From positions 151,555 to 215,554 of the forward strand of contig CAJQQE010000014.1 of the NCBI GenBank assembly GCA_905480395.1: a stretch of 64,000 bases of DNA, written 5' to 3'. Positions 18,096-27,953 of the stretch are shown here, piece by piece. The notes beneath the pieces are model-generated. The model was not told where the DNA came from, did no database searches, and saw only the letters and a list, made by a program, of their open reading frames with translations. The stretch is from an uncultured Phycisphaerales bacterium (GTDB lineage: Bacteria; Planctomycetota; Phycisphaerae; Phycisphaerales; SM1A02). Each line of letters starts with the position of its first letter. Position 1 is the first letter of the stretch. The position numbers and the translations under genes are program-made.

Positions 18096-21053
18096 ATGGC
18101 CACTTCCGCCCTCTCCGATCAGTCTCCGACGCCCCATGGCCATGCCGAGCCGGAACAACTGATCGCTGAACTCGTGCAGAGTTTTCAGAACACCGCGGAA
18201 TCGGTGATCCCCCGTTTCCTCGAACAGATGCCGCGGATGTATTTTCAGGACACGGCTCATCACACCCAACTCAGCCATCTTCAGGCGATCGTCGCAGCAC
18301 AGTCTGCGGCCCGTCCCCTCGACATGACGCTGACCAGTGATGATGGCTCGATCTGGACGACGATCCGCTCGGGGGACTCGCCCGGCGTGCTCGCGGATAT
18401 CGTGAAAAACTTGCCCATGGACTTCTCGCTTCGCGCCGCGAAGGTCCACACCAGTCATGACGGTGGGATGGTCCTCGATACGTTCGAGTTTGGTGAACCC
18501 CAGCCATTCGACGAGACTGACCCTCCGCAGCGTGAGAAGCTTGAAGCGACCATCGAGTACGCCGCGACCGAACGCCCCGACTGGACGCCGGAACAGATCC
18601 GCGCCCACTTCGAAAACTGCGCCTCCGACTACGTCAATACTCTGACGCCGTTGCGAATCTCCCATCACAATCAACTCTTCGAGCAGGTCGCCGGGACCGA
18701 CGGCACGCTGGTGGAGATTGAGCCCGAATCGAATCCGCAAGAAAGTCGAATCACGGTCGTCTTCGGCAACGCCCGGACCCGCACCTCGCTTGAACGATGC
18801 GCCCTCTTGCTCGCCCGACATGGCGTGAGCATCAATCGTGCGTACCTTGATCTGATCAAAGATCCATGTCACGGCATCGTGACCTACGTGGGCTTCGTGG
18901 TCGAAGGGCCTGACGGAAAAGCCATCGATCCGGAAAGCACTCTTTGGAACACGGTTCGCAAGGATCTGACTCGCGTCAAATGGGTGCATTACGACGTCCT
19001 CGACTTGGTCAATAAGCATCCCCAACTCCACATCGGGCTGACCGAGATCTCGCTGGCTCTCTCGCACCTCGCCCATCAAGTGCTCAATCCCAAGGCCCCT
19101 TTCGAGTTCACGCTCGATCGGGTGAAGGGCTGTGCGTGGGCAAACATCACCATGACCATGTCGGTCGCACTTCTCTTCAAGAAGCGCTTCGACCCCCGTG
19201 GGCCGATGAGTGACGAGCAGTTCAAGAAGGCCGTGGAGGACTTGACGACCGAGATCGAACGGACCGCGTCGAGTGAGACATCCCGGACGGTCCTGCTCTG
19301 CATGCTCGATGCGGTTCGCCATGTCCTCCGAACCAACTACCACGTCCACGGCCGGTTTGGCCTCGCGCTCCGTCTCGATCCCGAATTCCTCCGGAACGAA
19401 AACCGCCCGGCGCTCCCCTACGGTGTTTTCTTCGTACACGGCCGTGGGTTCGATGGCTTCCACGTCCGATTCCAGGACATCGCTCGCGGCGGACTCCGCG
19501 TGGTGATGCCGCGAACCGAAGCGCTGCATGGCCGCGAAGCCGAGCGTCTATACGACGAGGTCTACGGCCTCTCGTTCGCGCAGCAACTCAAGAACAAGGA
19601 CATTCCTGAAGGTGGCGCCAAGGCGGCGATCCTTCTCGAACCCGGTGCGGGCGTCGACCGATGCGTCAAGGCCTTCGTGAACTCCCTGCTCGACTTGATC
19701 ACGCCCGAAGAGCAGACCCGGAGCCAAGTCGTCGACCGCAGCGGACTCGATGAGCTCATCTACCTCGGCCCCGACGAGAACATCACGCCGGCCCATATTG
19801 AGTGGATCGTCCGCCGCGCTCACCTCCGCGGCTACCCGCTCCCCACCGCCTTCATGAGTTCGAAGCCCGGGGCTGGAATCAACCACAAGGTCTACGGCGT
19901 TACCAGCGAAGGCGTCAACGTCTTCCTAGAAGTCGCACTCCAGTCGGTGGGCATTGATCCACGGAAGCAGCCATTCACGGTCAAGATCACCGGCGGCCCG
20001 GATGGCGACGTCGCCGGAAACATGATCCGTATTCTCCATCGCGACTACGGCGATAACGCCAAGGTCATCGCAATCGGCGACGGTTCGGGTTGCGCCGAAG
20101 ATCCCGACGGTTTCAACACCAGTGAACTCATGCGACTCTTCGAGCAGGCGCTTCCGATCGCCGAATACGATCCGGCCAAGCTCGGCCCGCATGGTTCGGT
20201 GCACAGCGTCGACGAACCAGACGGCCCCCAGCTCCGAAACACCATCCACAATCGCGTGGTGGCAGATGCATTCGTTCCCGCGGGTGGTCGCCCCGCCACG
20301 ATTCACGCGGGGAACTGGCAGGACTTTCTCCAGGCCGACGGCACCCCCAGTGCCAAGGTCATCTCCGAAGGTGCCAATCTGTTCCTGACGCCGGAAGCAA
20401 GAGAGCGACTCGGCGACGCCGGTTGTGTGATCATCAAAGACTCCTCTGCGAACAAGTGTGGGGTGATCTGTTCCAGTTTCGAAATCTGCGCCTGCATGGT
20501 CCTTGAGGAAGAAGAATTCCTCGCGATCAAATCGGTATACGTCGACCAAGTACTCGTGAAACTTCGCGAGCTCGCCCGCCTCGAAGCCGAACTGCTCATC
20601 ACCGAGCACCAGCGTCATCCCGAGACGAGCCTCCCCCAACTTTCGACCTCTTTGAGTCGGATCATCAACGCCGCCGCGCCGGCCATCGCCGCATCCATCG
20701 CTGGTTGGAACGAAGAAGATCTCGAGCATGCCCGACAGTTAGTGCACGACCATCTTCCGAAGATCCTGTTCGAGACCGGCGGAGATCGAGTCTGGACCAA
20801 ACTTCCTGAACGGTATCTGCATTGGATGATGGCCAACCGACTCGCATCGGGCATCGTCTATCGGGAAGGCATTGATTTTCTCGACGGCATGGAACCAAAG
20901 GCGGTTGCCCAACTCGCCCTGCGATATCTGAGGAAATCCGCAGAACTTGGCAAACTTCTCGACTCGATCGATGAGTCGGCGTTGCCAGAACGAGCAGAGG
21001 TCACCAGGCTGCTTGGTCGGGGTGGCATCCGAGCGCTCCTTCACGATTCCTGA
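18096..21053 (+). CDS. NAD-dependent glutamate dehydrogenase (large type)
   Basis: A 985-residue protein of the large NAD-GDH class, which converts glutamate to 2-oxoglutarate and ammonia. The central catalytic region includes FQDIARGGLRVV, KNKDIPEGGAKAAILL (catalytic Lys region), GPDENITP and SSKPGAGINHK. The Rossmann region contains KITGGPDGDVAGNMIR and ISEGANLFLTPEAR. The length suits the roughly 1000-residue type and not the 1600-residue bacterial type. The N-terminal 350 residues hold ACT-like regulatory sequence. AAAGGA lies about 10 bases before ATG 18096. Confidence 0.9.
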   Translation: MATSALSDQSPTPHGHAEPEQLIAELVQSFQNTAESVIPRFLEQMPRMYFQDTAHHTQLSHLQAIVAAQSAARPLDMTLTSDDGSIWTTIRSGDSPGVLADIVKNLPMDFSLRAAKVHTSHDGGMVLDTFEFGEPQPFDETDPPQREKLEATIEYAATERPDWTPEQIRAHFENCASDYVNTLTPLRISHHNQLFEQVAGTDGTLVEIEPESNPQESRITVVFGNARTRTSLERCALLLARHGVSINRAYLDLIKDPCHGIVTYVGFVVEGPDGKAIDPESTLWNTVRKDLTRVKWVHYDVLDLVNKHPQLHIGLTEISLALSHLAHQVLNPKAPFEFTLDRVKGCAWANITMTMSVALLFKKRFDPRGPMSDEQFKKAVEDLTTEIERTASSETSRTVLLCMLDAVRHVLRTNYHVHGRFGLALRLDPEFLRNENRPALPYGVFFVHGRGFDGFHVRFQDIARGGLRVVMPRTEALHGREAERLYDEVYGLSFAQQLKNKDIPEGGAKAAILLEPGAGVDRCVKAFVNSLLDLITPEEQTRSQVVDRSGLDELIYLGPDENITPAHIEWIVRRAHLRGYPLPTAFMSSKPGAGINHKVYGVTSEGVNVFLEVALQSVGIDPRKQPFTVKITGGPDGDVAGNMIRILHRDYGDNAKVIAIGDGSGCAEDPDGFNTSELMRLFEQALPIAEYDPAKLGPHGSVHSVDEPDGPQLRNTIHNRVVADAFVPAGGRPATIHAGNWQDFLQADGTPSAKVISEGANLFLTPEARERLGDAGCVIIKDSSANKCGVICSSFEICACMVLEEEEFLAIKSVYVDQVLVKLRELARLEAELLITEHQRHPETSLPQLSTSLSRIINAAAPAIAASIAGWNEEDLEHARQLVHDHLPKILFETGGDRVWTKLPERYLHWMMANRLASGIVYREGIDFLDGMEPKAVAQLALRYLRKSAELGKLLDSIDESALPERAEVTRLLGRGGIRALLHDS

Positions 21054-21070
21054 GCACTTCTCTTGCGGAT

Positions 21071-21085
21071 TGACGGCCGCCGTCA
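21071..21085. terminator. hairpin between convergent genes
   Basis: TGACGG and CCGTCA pair around a CCG loop, 17 bases after the glutamate dehydrogenase stop and before the convergent MuiA-like gene. The following T-run is weak (GATTTGATT), so termination is only probable. Confidence 0.4.
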
Positions 21086-21192
21086 GATTTGATTCTTGGG
21101 CGACGAAAATCGCCGAGAACCGAGACGCCGACTCACGTCATCGAGAGTCGGGCGATGAATTCGATTCGTCCCCGGCGACAGTCTGCTTGGCG

Positions 21193-22878
21193 TCACTCCG
21201 GTATCGGCGTGATCTCGAGGTCCTTGGGTCGACTCACTCGCGTCTGCCACTTGATCGACGCCGACGCCGCCTCGGTGCCCGCCGGCGCGAGGTCGATGTC
21301 CCACTTGAGAAATCCACGAATCGCGGCCGTTTCGAGGTAGTCCTGATCCCCCGCGAGGGCGGGCGAGACATCCACCACTCGGATGTCGATGTCTTCATTT
21401 CGACTCACCGGACGACGATCCCAAACTTCGACCGAGACTTTTTTGCCGGCCAGATTCGCGAGGTCGATCCGGTAGTTCGTCGTGGTCTGCCGCCCTCCGC
21501 CAAGTAGACCGGTTCGTTCGGTATCCCGTCCGAGCACCTCCCGCACAACACTGATTGATGGATCAATGCCGAACCAGACCTCAAAGTTCCCACCCGCGGG
21601 CACTTCTTTGAGTTGCGTCGATCCCAGATATTCACCCCCGGTGAACAACGCCGCCTCACCCGCGAGGAGAACGTATTCACTGTTGTTCGCCGCGTCGGCT
21701 CGGAGATAGACCCCAGGGTCTGCGACCGGCCGCGTCACCAGAACACGGGTCGTCGGGGCCGCAAATTCGGCGATCCGAAGTCGGGTGGCCGAGGAAACGT
21801 CGGACGGAATGCTCACGCGTTGGGGGAGTCGATACGTCACGGCAGTACCAGCAGAATTCACCGCGGCATCGATTCCGGAACTCCGGAAGACGCCCTGGTC
21901 CCGCGGGTCCTCGTCCATCGCAAGGGCTTGGTTCGCCGCCTTCCTGGCCGGTCTTGAATCTGGTCTTCGATCGACGAACACTGGGATGATTTCACTTGGC
22001 CCACTGGGACGAGATGGCATGGCCGTCGAGAGCGTGAGGTCGATGTTGCTCCAATCGGCCCCGGCCTGGTGCCGGATCATCGCTTGGTACTCGATGGCCA
22101 TGGTGTCGGAGCCTGGATTACTCCGAACGGAATAGGCCGGATCCCATCCGGAGTTTCGACTGAGGTAACGAATCGAGACCCGTGCATTGCCGCCGGTCGC
22201 GGCGGTGATCCTCACCCGGGCCACGATCTCGTCGGGCCGGGTCATCGCCTTGACGGCTTTTTCGGCGCGTTGAACCTCCTCCGTGGCGTCGGCCAACGAC
22301 TGCTCAATGACCAAGAGTGCTTCCTGCAGCGAGGTCCGTTGCCCTCGGATGAATTCGAACTGAGCACGAAGGGCGTCTAGATCGAGTGACGCCGTGCCCG
22401 CATGACCAGCCGCATCGGAAGCCGCACGAACGCCGACCATCCCCAGTAAAACGAGATCTGCCTCGACACCTGTCTTCTGCAACTGGATTCGGCGGAGTCC
22501 CTCGCGGGCGATCCGGAGCGCTTCGACTTCCGGTCGATCGCTGAGCTCATCCCCCACTGACCTGACCGAGGTGTCCACGCCGAGGACCTGCCAAGGAGCC
22601 TGGACCGAGGCTCGAATCGCTTCGACCGAGACCTCATCCGCGGGGATACCCGCAAAGACCACCTCATGGGTACCGGGCTCGAGCTCAAGTTCTGCGAATT
22701 GCTCGATGCTCGCCACGTTGCGATAGAGCACCACTTTGTCGACGACCGATTCAACCTCGTGAACGGCGGCGAGATCGATCTCGGGCTGCGTGGTCGCCGC
22801 GACGGCCAAGCAAGGGAGCCAAAGGGCGATGGACCGCACGAGCCAGATTCGAGGAGAGAGAAAATCGTGGTTGAGCAT
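21193..22878 (-). CDS. MuiA-like protein with DUF4139 domain
   Basis: A 561-residue protein with an N-terminal signal (SIALWLPCLAVAA). An N-terminal DUF4140-like region follows (VVLYRNVASIEQFAELELEPG), then a coiled-coil middle. The C-terminal DUF4139 domain has ISYLSRNSGWDPAYSVR-like sequence and YRLPQRVSIPSD. This is the 'mucoidy inhibitor' MuiA architecture, whose molecular role is not established. It is probably exported. GGAG lies 8 bases before the ATG. It shares a short intergenic region with the isomerase gene upstream (91 bases), on the same strand. Confidence 0.88.
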   Translation of the reverse strand: MLNHDFLSPRIWLVRSIALWLPCLAVAATTQPEIDLAAVHEVESVVDKVVLYRNVASIEQFAELELEPGTHEVVFAGIPADEVSVEAIRASVQAPWQVLGVDTSVRSVGDELSDRPEVEALRIAREGLRRIQLQKTGVEADLVLLGMVGVRAASDAAGHAGTASLDLDALRAQFEFIRGQRTSLQEALLVIEQSLADATEEVQRAEKAVKAMTRPDEIVARVRITAATGGNARVSIRYLSRNSGWDPAYSVRSNPGSDTMAIEYQAMIRHQAGADWSNIDLTLSTAMPSRPSGPSEIIPVFVDRRPDSRPARKAANQALAMDEDPRDQGVFRSSGIDAAVNSAGTAVTYRLPQRVSIPSDVSSATRLRIAEFAAPTTRVLVTRPVADPGVYLRADAANNSEYVLLAGEAALFTGGEYLGSTQLKEVPAGGNFEVWFGIDPSISVVREVLGRDTERTGLLGGGRQTTTNYRIDLANLAGKKVSVEVWDRRPVSRNEDIDIRVVDVSPALAGDQDYLETAAIRGFLKWDIDLAPAGTEAASASIKWQTRVSRPKDLEITPIPE

Positions 22879-22969
22879 TTTTGAAACTCCGGATTCGATG
22901 AGCGATCGGAACCAACGACTTCAACCCTGAAAATCGCAATGCCACTGGCCTCTCAAGAAACCACGCCGA

Positions 22970-23962
22970 TCAGGTCCACCAAGGATCCGCCGGGGGCTCG
23001 AAGATGATGGCATCAGTCAGGAACTCAATGGCACGCTGCAGGCCTTCCTCGACCGACATCAGTGGATCTTCGTGCTCGATCGAAAGAACGTGGTCATAGC
23101 CCTGAACCCGAAGCATCGACACAAAGGGCTTCCAGAACTCATGGCCATGACCCCAACCGCAAGTGCGGAACGTCCAGGAGCGATTCTGAAGATCGGCGTA
23201 GGGCCGAGCGTCGTTGTATCCATTGATCCGACCCTGATGAGGGTTGAGCTCGGTGTCCTTCGCGTGAACGTAGAAAAGCAGCCCCGCCTCGCCGAGCACT
23301 CGAGCAGCCTCAATCGGGTCGATGCCTTGCCAGAAAAAGTGGGAAGGATCCAGATTGGCGCCAAGCACTGGCTTGCCCTTCAAACCCGAAGCCTTCATCG
23401 ACCGCTCGCTGAGCCTGATGAGCGTGTCTGGGTTGTAGGCGCAGAATCCCGGATGAGCCTCCCAAGCCACGCGAACGCCATGCTTGCGACAGAACTTGGC
23501 CTGCGCCGACCAGTAAGGAACAAGTACTTCATCCCACTGGTACTGCAAGATGTCTGAGAAATCGTTGGGCCAAGCGCAGGTGACCCAGTTGGGCGTTCGG
23601 TCCGCCTTGGAACCGCCGGGACATCCGCTAAACGTGATCACCACATCGGTACCAAGCTTCGGCGCTAGTTTGACTGCTCGTTCGAATGCGGTGTGATCCG
23701 CCTTGGCCGCACGGGCGGTCGGATGAACCGGATTGCCGTGAACCGCCAGTCCAGAGAGTTCGAGCCCATGGTCCCGGAGCGCTGATTTGATTCGATCCTG
23801 CTCCTTTGGGGAACCGAGTACCCGGGCCGCATCGAAGAATGGGGAGCCGGGGTACGCCCCGACCGGAATCTCGATCGCGTCGAGACCGCTTTCTGCACAG
23901 TAGGCCAATGTCTCTTCGAGACTTCGATCGGCAAAGAGTGCCGCCATGACGCCCAATTTCAT
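22970..23962 (-). CDS. sugar phosphate isomerase/epimerase (xylose isomerase-like TIM barrel)
   Basis: A 330-residue TIM-barrel protein of the AP-endonuclease-2/xylose isomerase superfamily. Visible are GLDAIEIPVG, AVHGNPVHP, VVITFSGCPGG, VAWEAHPGF (metal Glu), GANLDPSHFFWQGIDP (metal Asp/His), FYVHAKDTELN and LSIEHEDP (final metal Glu). This pattern matches planctomycete paralogues that act on inositols or ketosugars; the exact substrate is unknown. Start 23962 is preferred over 23968 because AAAGGA then lies 7 bases upstream. Confidence 0.88.
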   Translation of the reverse strand: MKLGVMAALFADRSLEETLAYCAESGLDAIEIPVGAYPGSPFFDAARVLGSPKEQDRIKSALRDHGLELSGLAVHGNPVHPTARAAKADHTAFERAVKLAPKLGTDVVITFSGCPGGSKADRTPNWVTCAWPNDFSDILQYQWDEVLVPYWSAQAKFCRKHGVRVAWEAHPGFCAYNPDTLIRLSERSMKASGLKGKPVLGANLDPSHFFWQGIDPIEAARVLGEAGLLFYVHAKDTELNPHQGRINGYNDARPYADLQNRSWTFRTCGWGHGHEFWKPFVSMLRVQGYDHVLSIEHEDPLMSVEEGLQRAIEFLTDAIIFEPPADPWWT

Positions 23963-24216
23963 ATTCATTTCCTTTCAGATCAGTTTCGCGGCTCGTCAAC
24001 GAGCCTGATTTCGATTCACCACACCAAGTCACCTGAAGATGATGTCGCCGGAGATGTCGGAGGCCTTGGCTCCGATCCATCGAGACCCGTCAACGCCCGC
24101 AAAATCGACCAAAGGCATGCGAGAGACGACCCATTTGACCTTCGATCATCCTCGGACGGGACGCCGCCCGCGTTCATCCGGTCCCACTTCAATAGACCTT
24201 GGGTTCGGAGACTACC

Positions 24217-24246
24217 GCGCCCCGCAGGCTTCGCGGGGGGTTTTTT
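24217..24246 (+). terminator. strong intrinsic terminator 45 bases before a gene
   Basis: CCCCGC (24220-24225) pairs with GCGGGG (24233-24238) around a 7-base loop, and a run of six T follows at 24241-24246. It points rightward, although no gene lies on the plus strand for the preceding 3.1 kb. The 323-base gap 23968-24290 therefore probably holds a small transcript, or a leader with an attenuator for the gene at 24291. I saw no known RNA family in it. Confidence 0.8.
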
Positions 24247-24290
24247 ATTCGTTCCTTGCAGGGAGCGGGTCTGGCGGGGAAACTGTTCAG

Positions 24291-25826
24291 ATGCGCCTCC
24301 CTCCGGTTCGTGTGGCCCTCGCCACCGTCATCTCAGCCCTGATTGCCATGAGCCTGGCCTTCTTGCCAGCATCGCCAGCCTTGGCCGACGACCCCCCGTC
24401 GATCGAGCCTGCGGCGGGTGCAAACGAGGATGCGGCCAAGACGCCGCCGGCTGAGCAGGACGCCGATACGACGGAAGCAACGCCCGCAGAATCAGCCCCC
24501 GTACCGACGCGGGTCTACCTCTGGGTTGATCGATATGAGGAACTCGGCGGGTTCATCGTCGAGGAAGATCATGACCTCCTCACCATTCGAGCTGTCGATG
24601 GGAAGATTCGGAGCTTTCCGAAGAACCGGCTCTTCAGGATCATTCGTCTCAACGACATTGACACGCCCCGACCCGGCATGGTCGAACTCCGTGACGGCAC
24701 CTTGCTCAGCGGAGAGCTCGTCAAAGACGAATTTGACGAGGTGGAGATCCGCATCGAGGGCATCACGACCAGGCTCCCCCGAGCGAGCGTCGTCCAAACT
24801 CGGCTGGATCTCACGCTCGAAGAGAAATACCAAAGATTCCAAGAGATGATCGAGCCGGATGAGTACACCCGGCGGTTTGAACTTGCGTCTTGGCTCTTCG
24901 AAGAAAAGGCGTATCAACTCGCCCGCGCCGAACTCATTGAGATCGTTGCCAAGTCGCAACTCCCGCGAGCCGTTGAACTTCTGAAACTGGTCGAGGCCCA
25001 GCTCCTTCTCGAGGCGGACTCCGGAGCGTCCACGTCACCCTCCCCACTCGACGGACGAACCCGCCCCGATGATCGCTCGACCGGGCCAGTGGACCTTCGA
25101 GATTTGCTTCCGAAGGAGATCATCTCCGCGGATGACGTCAACATCATCCGGGTCTATGAGATCGATTTTCGCAAGCCGCCTCGGCTGCACATCTCCCCGG
25201 ACACCATTCGCGAGATTCTGGAGCAATACGGCGCGAGTCCGCTGATCCCTGCGGACAGCGGCGGCCGTACGGCGCTCTTCCGAGCCGAGTCGGCGGAAAT
25301 CGTCGATCTCATGTTCCGACTCAAGGCTCGTGACCTGTACTCTCGGATCGAAGTGAAGTCAGAGCCTCCGGCACTCAATCTCTTTCGCCAGCGGGTTCAC
25401 GACGCGTGGCTGATTCCGAATTGTGCCACGAGCCGTTGCCACGGCGGCCTCGATGGAGGCCGATTCTTCCTCCACCGTCGAAATGCCAAGAGCGAACAAG
25501 TTCGCTACACGAATCTCTTGATTCTGGAACGCTGGAATGAGTTAGAAATGCCGTTGGTCGACTACCTCGACCCAGGCCGCTCGCTGTTGATCCAGTACGG
25601 CCTCCCTAAGAATGAAGCCCGATTCCCTCATCCCGACGTCAAAGGATGGTCTCCGGTCTTCAGTAAAGGCAATCCGAGGCTCCTTCGCGACGCCTTCGGC
25701 TGGATGAACAGCATGTATCGACCGCGGTCCCGCTATCCGGTCGATTACGAGGCTCCCATCATCTCCACGCCTGATCTCCCCGAGCCCCAGTCATCCGACT
25801 CGCCCGATGACCGCCGCGGCCGCTGA
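24291..25826 (+). CDS. exported protein with CX4CH haem-like motif
   Basis: A 511-residue protein that I do not recognise as a named family. A signal peptide (about residues 1-35, ending in SPALADD) is followed by an acidic Ala/Glu/Thr linker. Two short beta repeats come next (GGFIVEEDHDLLTIRAVDG and MVELRDGTLLSGELVKD), then a helical region. Near the C-terminus Cys378, Cys383 and His384 form a CATSRCHGG stretch. CX4CH is a known variant of the c-type haem site, and planctomycete exported cytochrome domains often look like this. Start 24291 lies just after an intrinsic terminator. Confidence 0.65.
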   Translation: MRLPPVRVALATVISALIAMSLAFLPASPALADDPPSIEPAAGANEDAAKTPPAEQDADTTEATPAESAPVPTRVYLWVDRYEELGGFIVEEDHDLLTIRAVDGKIRSFPKNRLFRIIRLNDIDTPRPGMVELRDGTLLSGELVKDEFDEVEIRIEGITTRLPRASVVQTRLDLTLEEKYQRFQEMIEPDEYTRRFELASWLFEEKAYQLARAELIEIVAKSQLPRAVELLKLVEAQLLLEADSGASTSPSPLDGRTRPDDRSTGPVDLRDLLPKEIISADDVNIIRVYEIDFRKPPRLHISPDTIREILEQYGASPLIPADSGGRTALFRAESAEIVDLMFRLKARDLYSRIEVKSEPPALNLFRQRVHDAWLIPNCATSRCHGGLDGGRFFLHRRNAKSEQVRYTNLLILERWNELEMPLVDYLDPGRSLLIQYGLPKNEARFPHPDVKGWSPVFSKGNPRLLRDAFGWMNSMYRPRSRYPVDYEAPIISTPDLPEPQSSDSPDDRRGR

Positions 25827-25871
25827 GAGTCGGGATCACGTTGATCACTGATCGAGCCTCGGGATAACCGC

Positions 25872-25877
25872 TACAAT
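25872..25877 (+). promoter_or_regulatory. candidate -10 box for the lipoprotein gene at 25956
   Basis: TACAAT lies 78 bases before the start codon. No convincing -35 is seen at 16-18 bases upstream. Confidence 0.35.
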
Positions 25878-25955
25878 CCCCCTTTAGCCCCCTGCGGTCG
25901 GATCGAGATCCGATTGCCACCACGGACCGTTCAGAAGACGGAGACGACGACGACC

Positions 25956-27947
25956 ATGCAGCCACGGCCGAGCCTCATCATGCTTCCCCTCTCCCTTCTC
26001 CTTCTCGCCGGCTTGACCGGATGCGGAGAAAGTTCGGATACCGGGAACGACACCATTGCCAAGATCAACGCCGATTACGCCGCGGTGCTTCGTGAACGGC
26101 CAGTCATCCGCGAAGAACGCGGCTCGACCGATGATTCCGCGGAAGAACTCCGGAGGATCGCAACGCGAGCCGACACCATTGGCCGGACCTCCGATGCCAG
26201 GTCTGCTGCGAATCTTGCAGCCAACATTCGGTCGGCTGCCGGATCTTTCGAGTTCGACGAAGCCGTCCGCATGGAATCCTCCGCCCAAGCACTCCGCATG
26301 ATCATTCGATCGCTCGCGGGGGATGCCGAGCTTCTCCAGTCCGCCGCGATGGCCGCCGAGTCAATGGACAATTCTGCCGCCAACCTCGTCATCGAATCGA
26401 GCCTCGCCGACGCCCGGTCCCGGATCGCGGCGACCGAAGACCAACTCGACACCCTCAACGAGCAAATCAGTCAGTCCGAGGGGCAACGAGATTCGCGAAT
26501 CTCCCGCGCTGCGGCGCTGGAATCAACCGCTGGTGAGCGTGGACGATCAGGCGTTGACGCCGGTCCTTTGGATGGCCTCGATCACATCAACGAGTCAATT
26601 GATCTTCGACAACAGGCCCGAGGCCATCGAATCGCGGCCGCCCGTGACCGCATTGCCGTCGAGACCCTCGAACCGACCGTCCGAGTTACGGAATCCCGAC
26701 GCGACGGCCAGAACAATATTCTAGACAGCGCCCGATCCGCCAGAAAGAACGCGGAACGCCGACAGGACGCGGCGATGACGTATGCCAGCGAGGTTCGATC
26801 CGGCCTCGAAGCGCTCGCTCAGACCATCTCCACATCGCTCGCCGAGTTGAATGTGATGGAAGACGAGCAGATCCTGCCTCGCTTCGAAGCGTCGATCCGA
26901 GACTTTGACTCCTCAGTCAACAGCGCCCGACAATTGAAGAACGGTGGAAGCAAGTCCGAAGCCGCCAGCGGATCCCGAGCGATTGCCAATGCTGAATTCG
27001 GCAAGGGAAGAGTCGCTTGGGAGGCCGCCACGATGCAAAACCGACGGGCTGACGTCATGGCTCGCGTGGCTGCCTCCGGCGTCATTCAGGACAACGCGGC
27101 CCTCAAGACCAAACTCGAATCGACGATCGCTTCACGCGATGCGTTTCTTCTCGAGGCTGCCGCCTCGATGCAGAAGGGACTCGACGCCCTCAACGGCGTG
27201 CAGGCCAAGGATGCGACCGACGCGAAGATCGTGCAGCAAATCCAGCGAGCAATCGAGGGCGTCAAAGGTGGCGATCTCGTTTCGATGTCGGACGCCGCAC
27301 GGATCGAGCGAAGCAGCAACCGAAGCGCGGCCACTCGTTCGAGCAGTCGCTCGAGCACGGCCGACACTGGTTCCGGATTCGGAACCCCCGGGGCGATCGC
27401 CAAGTTTCTCAGCAATCCACCAGCCAACGCGGACGCTGCCAATCGACTCAATGCCGCACTGGTCGCCAAGTCAGAAACGGCGCAGCAGCTCAAGAAAATG
27501 TTCACCGCCCAAGGCAATCTCCTGAATGGCCTGATCGCCGCGATGGACACCCGATTTGGTGAGGCAGCGACTGCGACCGCGATGAAATCTTCAGAGGGAA
27601 TGGCTAATGGCCCCCTCTCCTCCACCTTCACCGTCGACTCCGTTGATGGGGACACCGGAACCCTCAAGTCGGAGGATGGCCAGAAAATCATCGTCAGTAA
27701 AGGCACGAACGGCTGGTTCGTGGACCTCGATGCCACCCTCAAGGCTGATCCTCAGATCGAGATGATGGTCGCCATGGCCGGACCAATGATGGACCGGATG
27801 ATGGCCGGCATGTCCGAGACGATCGGTGCCATGGTCAAAAAGGTCTACGCCGGAGACTTCGACTCCGCCGATGCCGTGATGGCAGCCCTCCAGGAATCAC
27901 TCGCCCAAAGCATGATGGGCGGAGCGGGCGGCGGCCGACGCCCCTGA
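25956..27947 (+). CDS. large coiled-coil lipoprotein, function unknown
   Basis: A 663-residue protein. The signal LLLLAGLTGC is a clear lipobox, so it should be lipid-anchored. The mature part is almost wholly helical, with long Ala/Glu/Arg/Gln-rich coiled-coil stretches (for example residues 130-330). A Ser-rich linker near residue 460 is followed by a C-terminal domain ending in a Met-rich segment and Gly-rich tail. I recognise no enzyme motif. A structural or scaffold role in the envelope is inferred only from composition. It ends 6 bases before the convergent queG. Confidence 0.65.
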   Translation: MQPRPSLIMLPLSLLLLAGLTGCGESSDTGNDTIAKINADYAAVLRERPVIREERGSTDDSAEELRRIATRADTIGRTSDARSAANLAANIRSAAGSFEFDEAVRMESSAQALRMIIRSLAGDAELLQSAAMAAESMDNSAANLVIESSLADARSRIAATEDQLDTLNEQISQSEGQRDSRISRAAALESTAGERGRSGVDAGPLDGLDHINESIDLRQQARGHRIAAARDRIAVETLEPTVRVTESRRDGQNNILDSARSARKNAERRQDAAMTYASEVRSGLEALAQTISTSLAELNVMEDEQILPRFEASIRDFDSSVNSARQLKNGGSKSEAASGSRAIANAEFGKGRVAWEAATMQNRRADVMARVAASGVIQDNAALKTKLESTIASRDAFLLEAAASMQKGLDALNGVQAKDATDAKIVQQIQRAIEGVKGGDLVSMSDAARIERSSNRSAATRSSSRSSTADTGSGFGTPGAIAKFLSNPPANADAANRLNAALVAKSETAQQLKKMFTAQGNLLNGLIAAMDTRFGEAATATAMKSSEGMANGPLSSTFTVDSVDGDTGTLKSEDGQKIIVSKGTNGWFVDLDATLKADPQIEMMVAMAGPMMDRMMAGMSETIGAMVKKVYAGDFDSADAVMAALQESLAQSMMGGAGGGRRP

Positions 27948-27953
27948 GCCTCT

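Noticed and set aside
17904..19529. Minus-strand open frame extending ribF by about 540 residues
   Set aside because: It is antisense to the well-supported glutamate dehydrogenase gene. RibF homology begins exactly at 17903.
24201..24216. T-loop-like GGTTCGGAGACT suggesting a tRNA or tmRNA
   Set aside because: No matching acceptor, D or anticodon stems could be folded around it.
24039..24290. N-terminal extension of the exported protein gene
   Set aside because: It would place a signal peptide internally and translate through a strong terminator.
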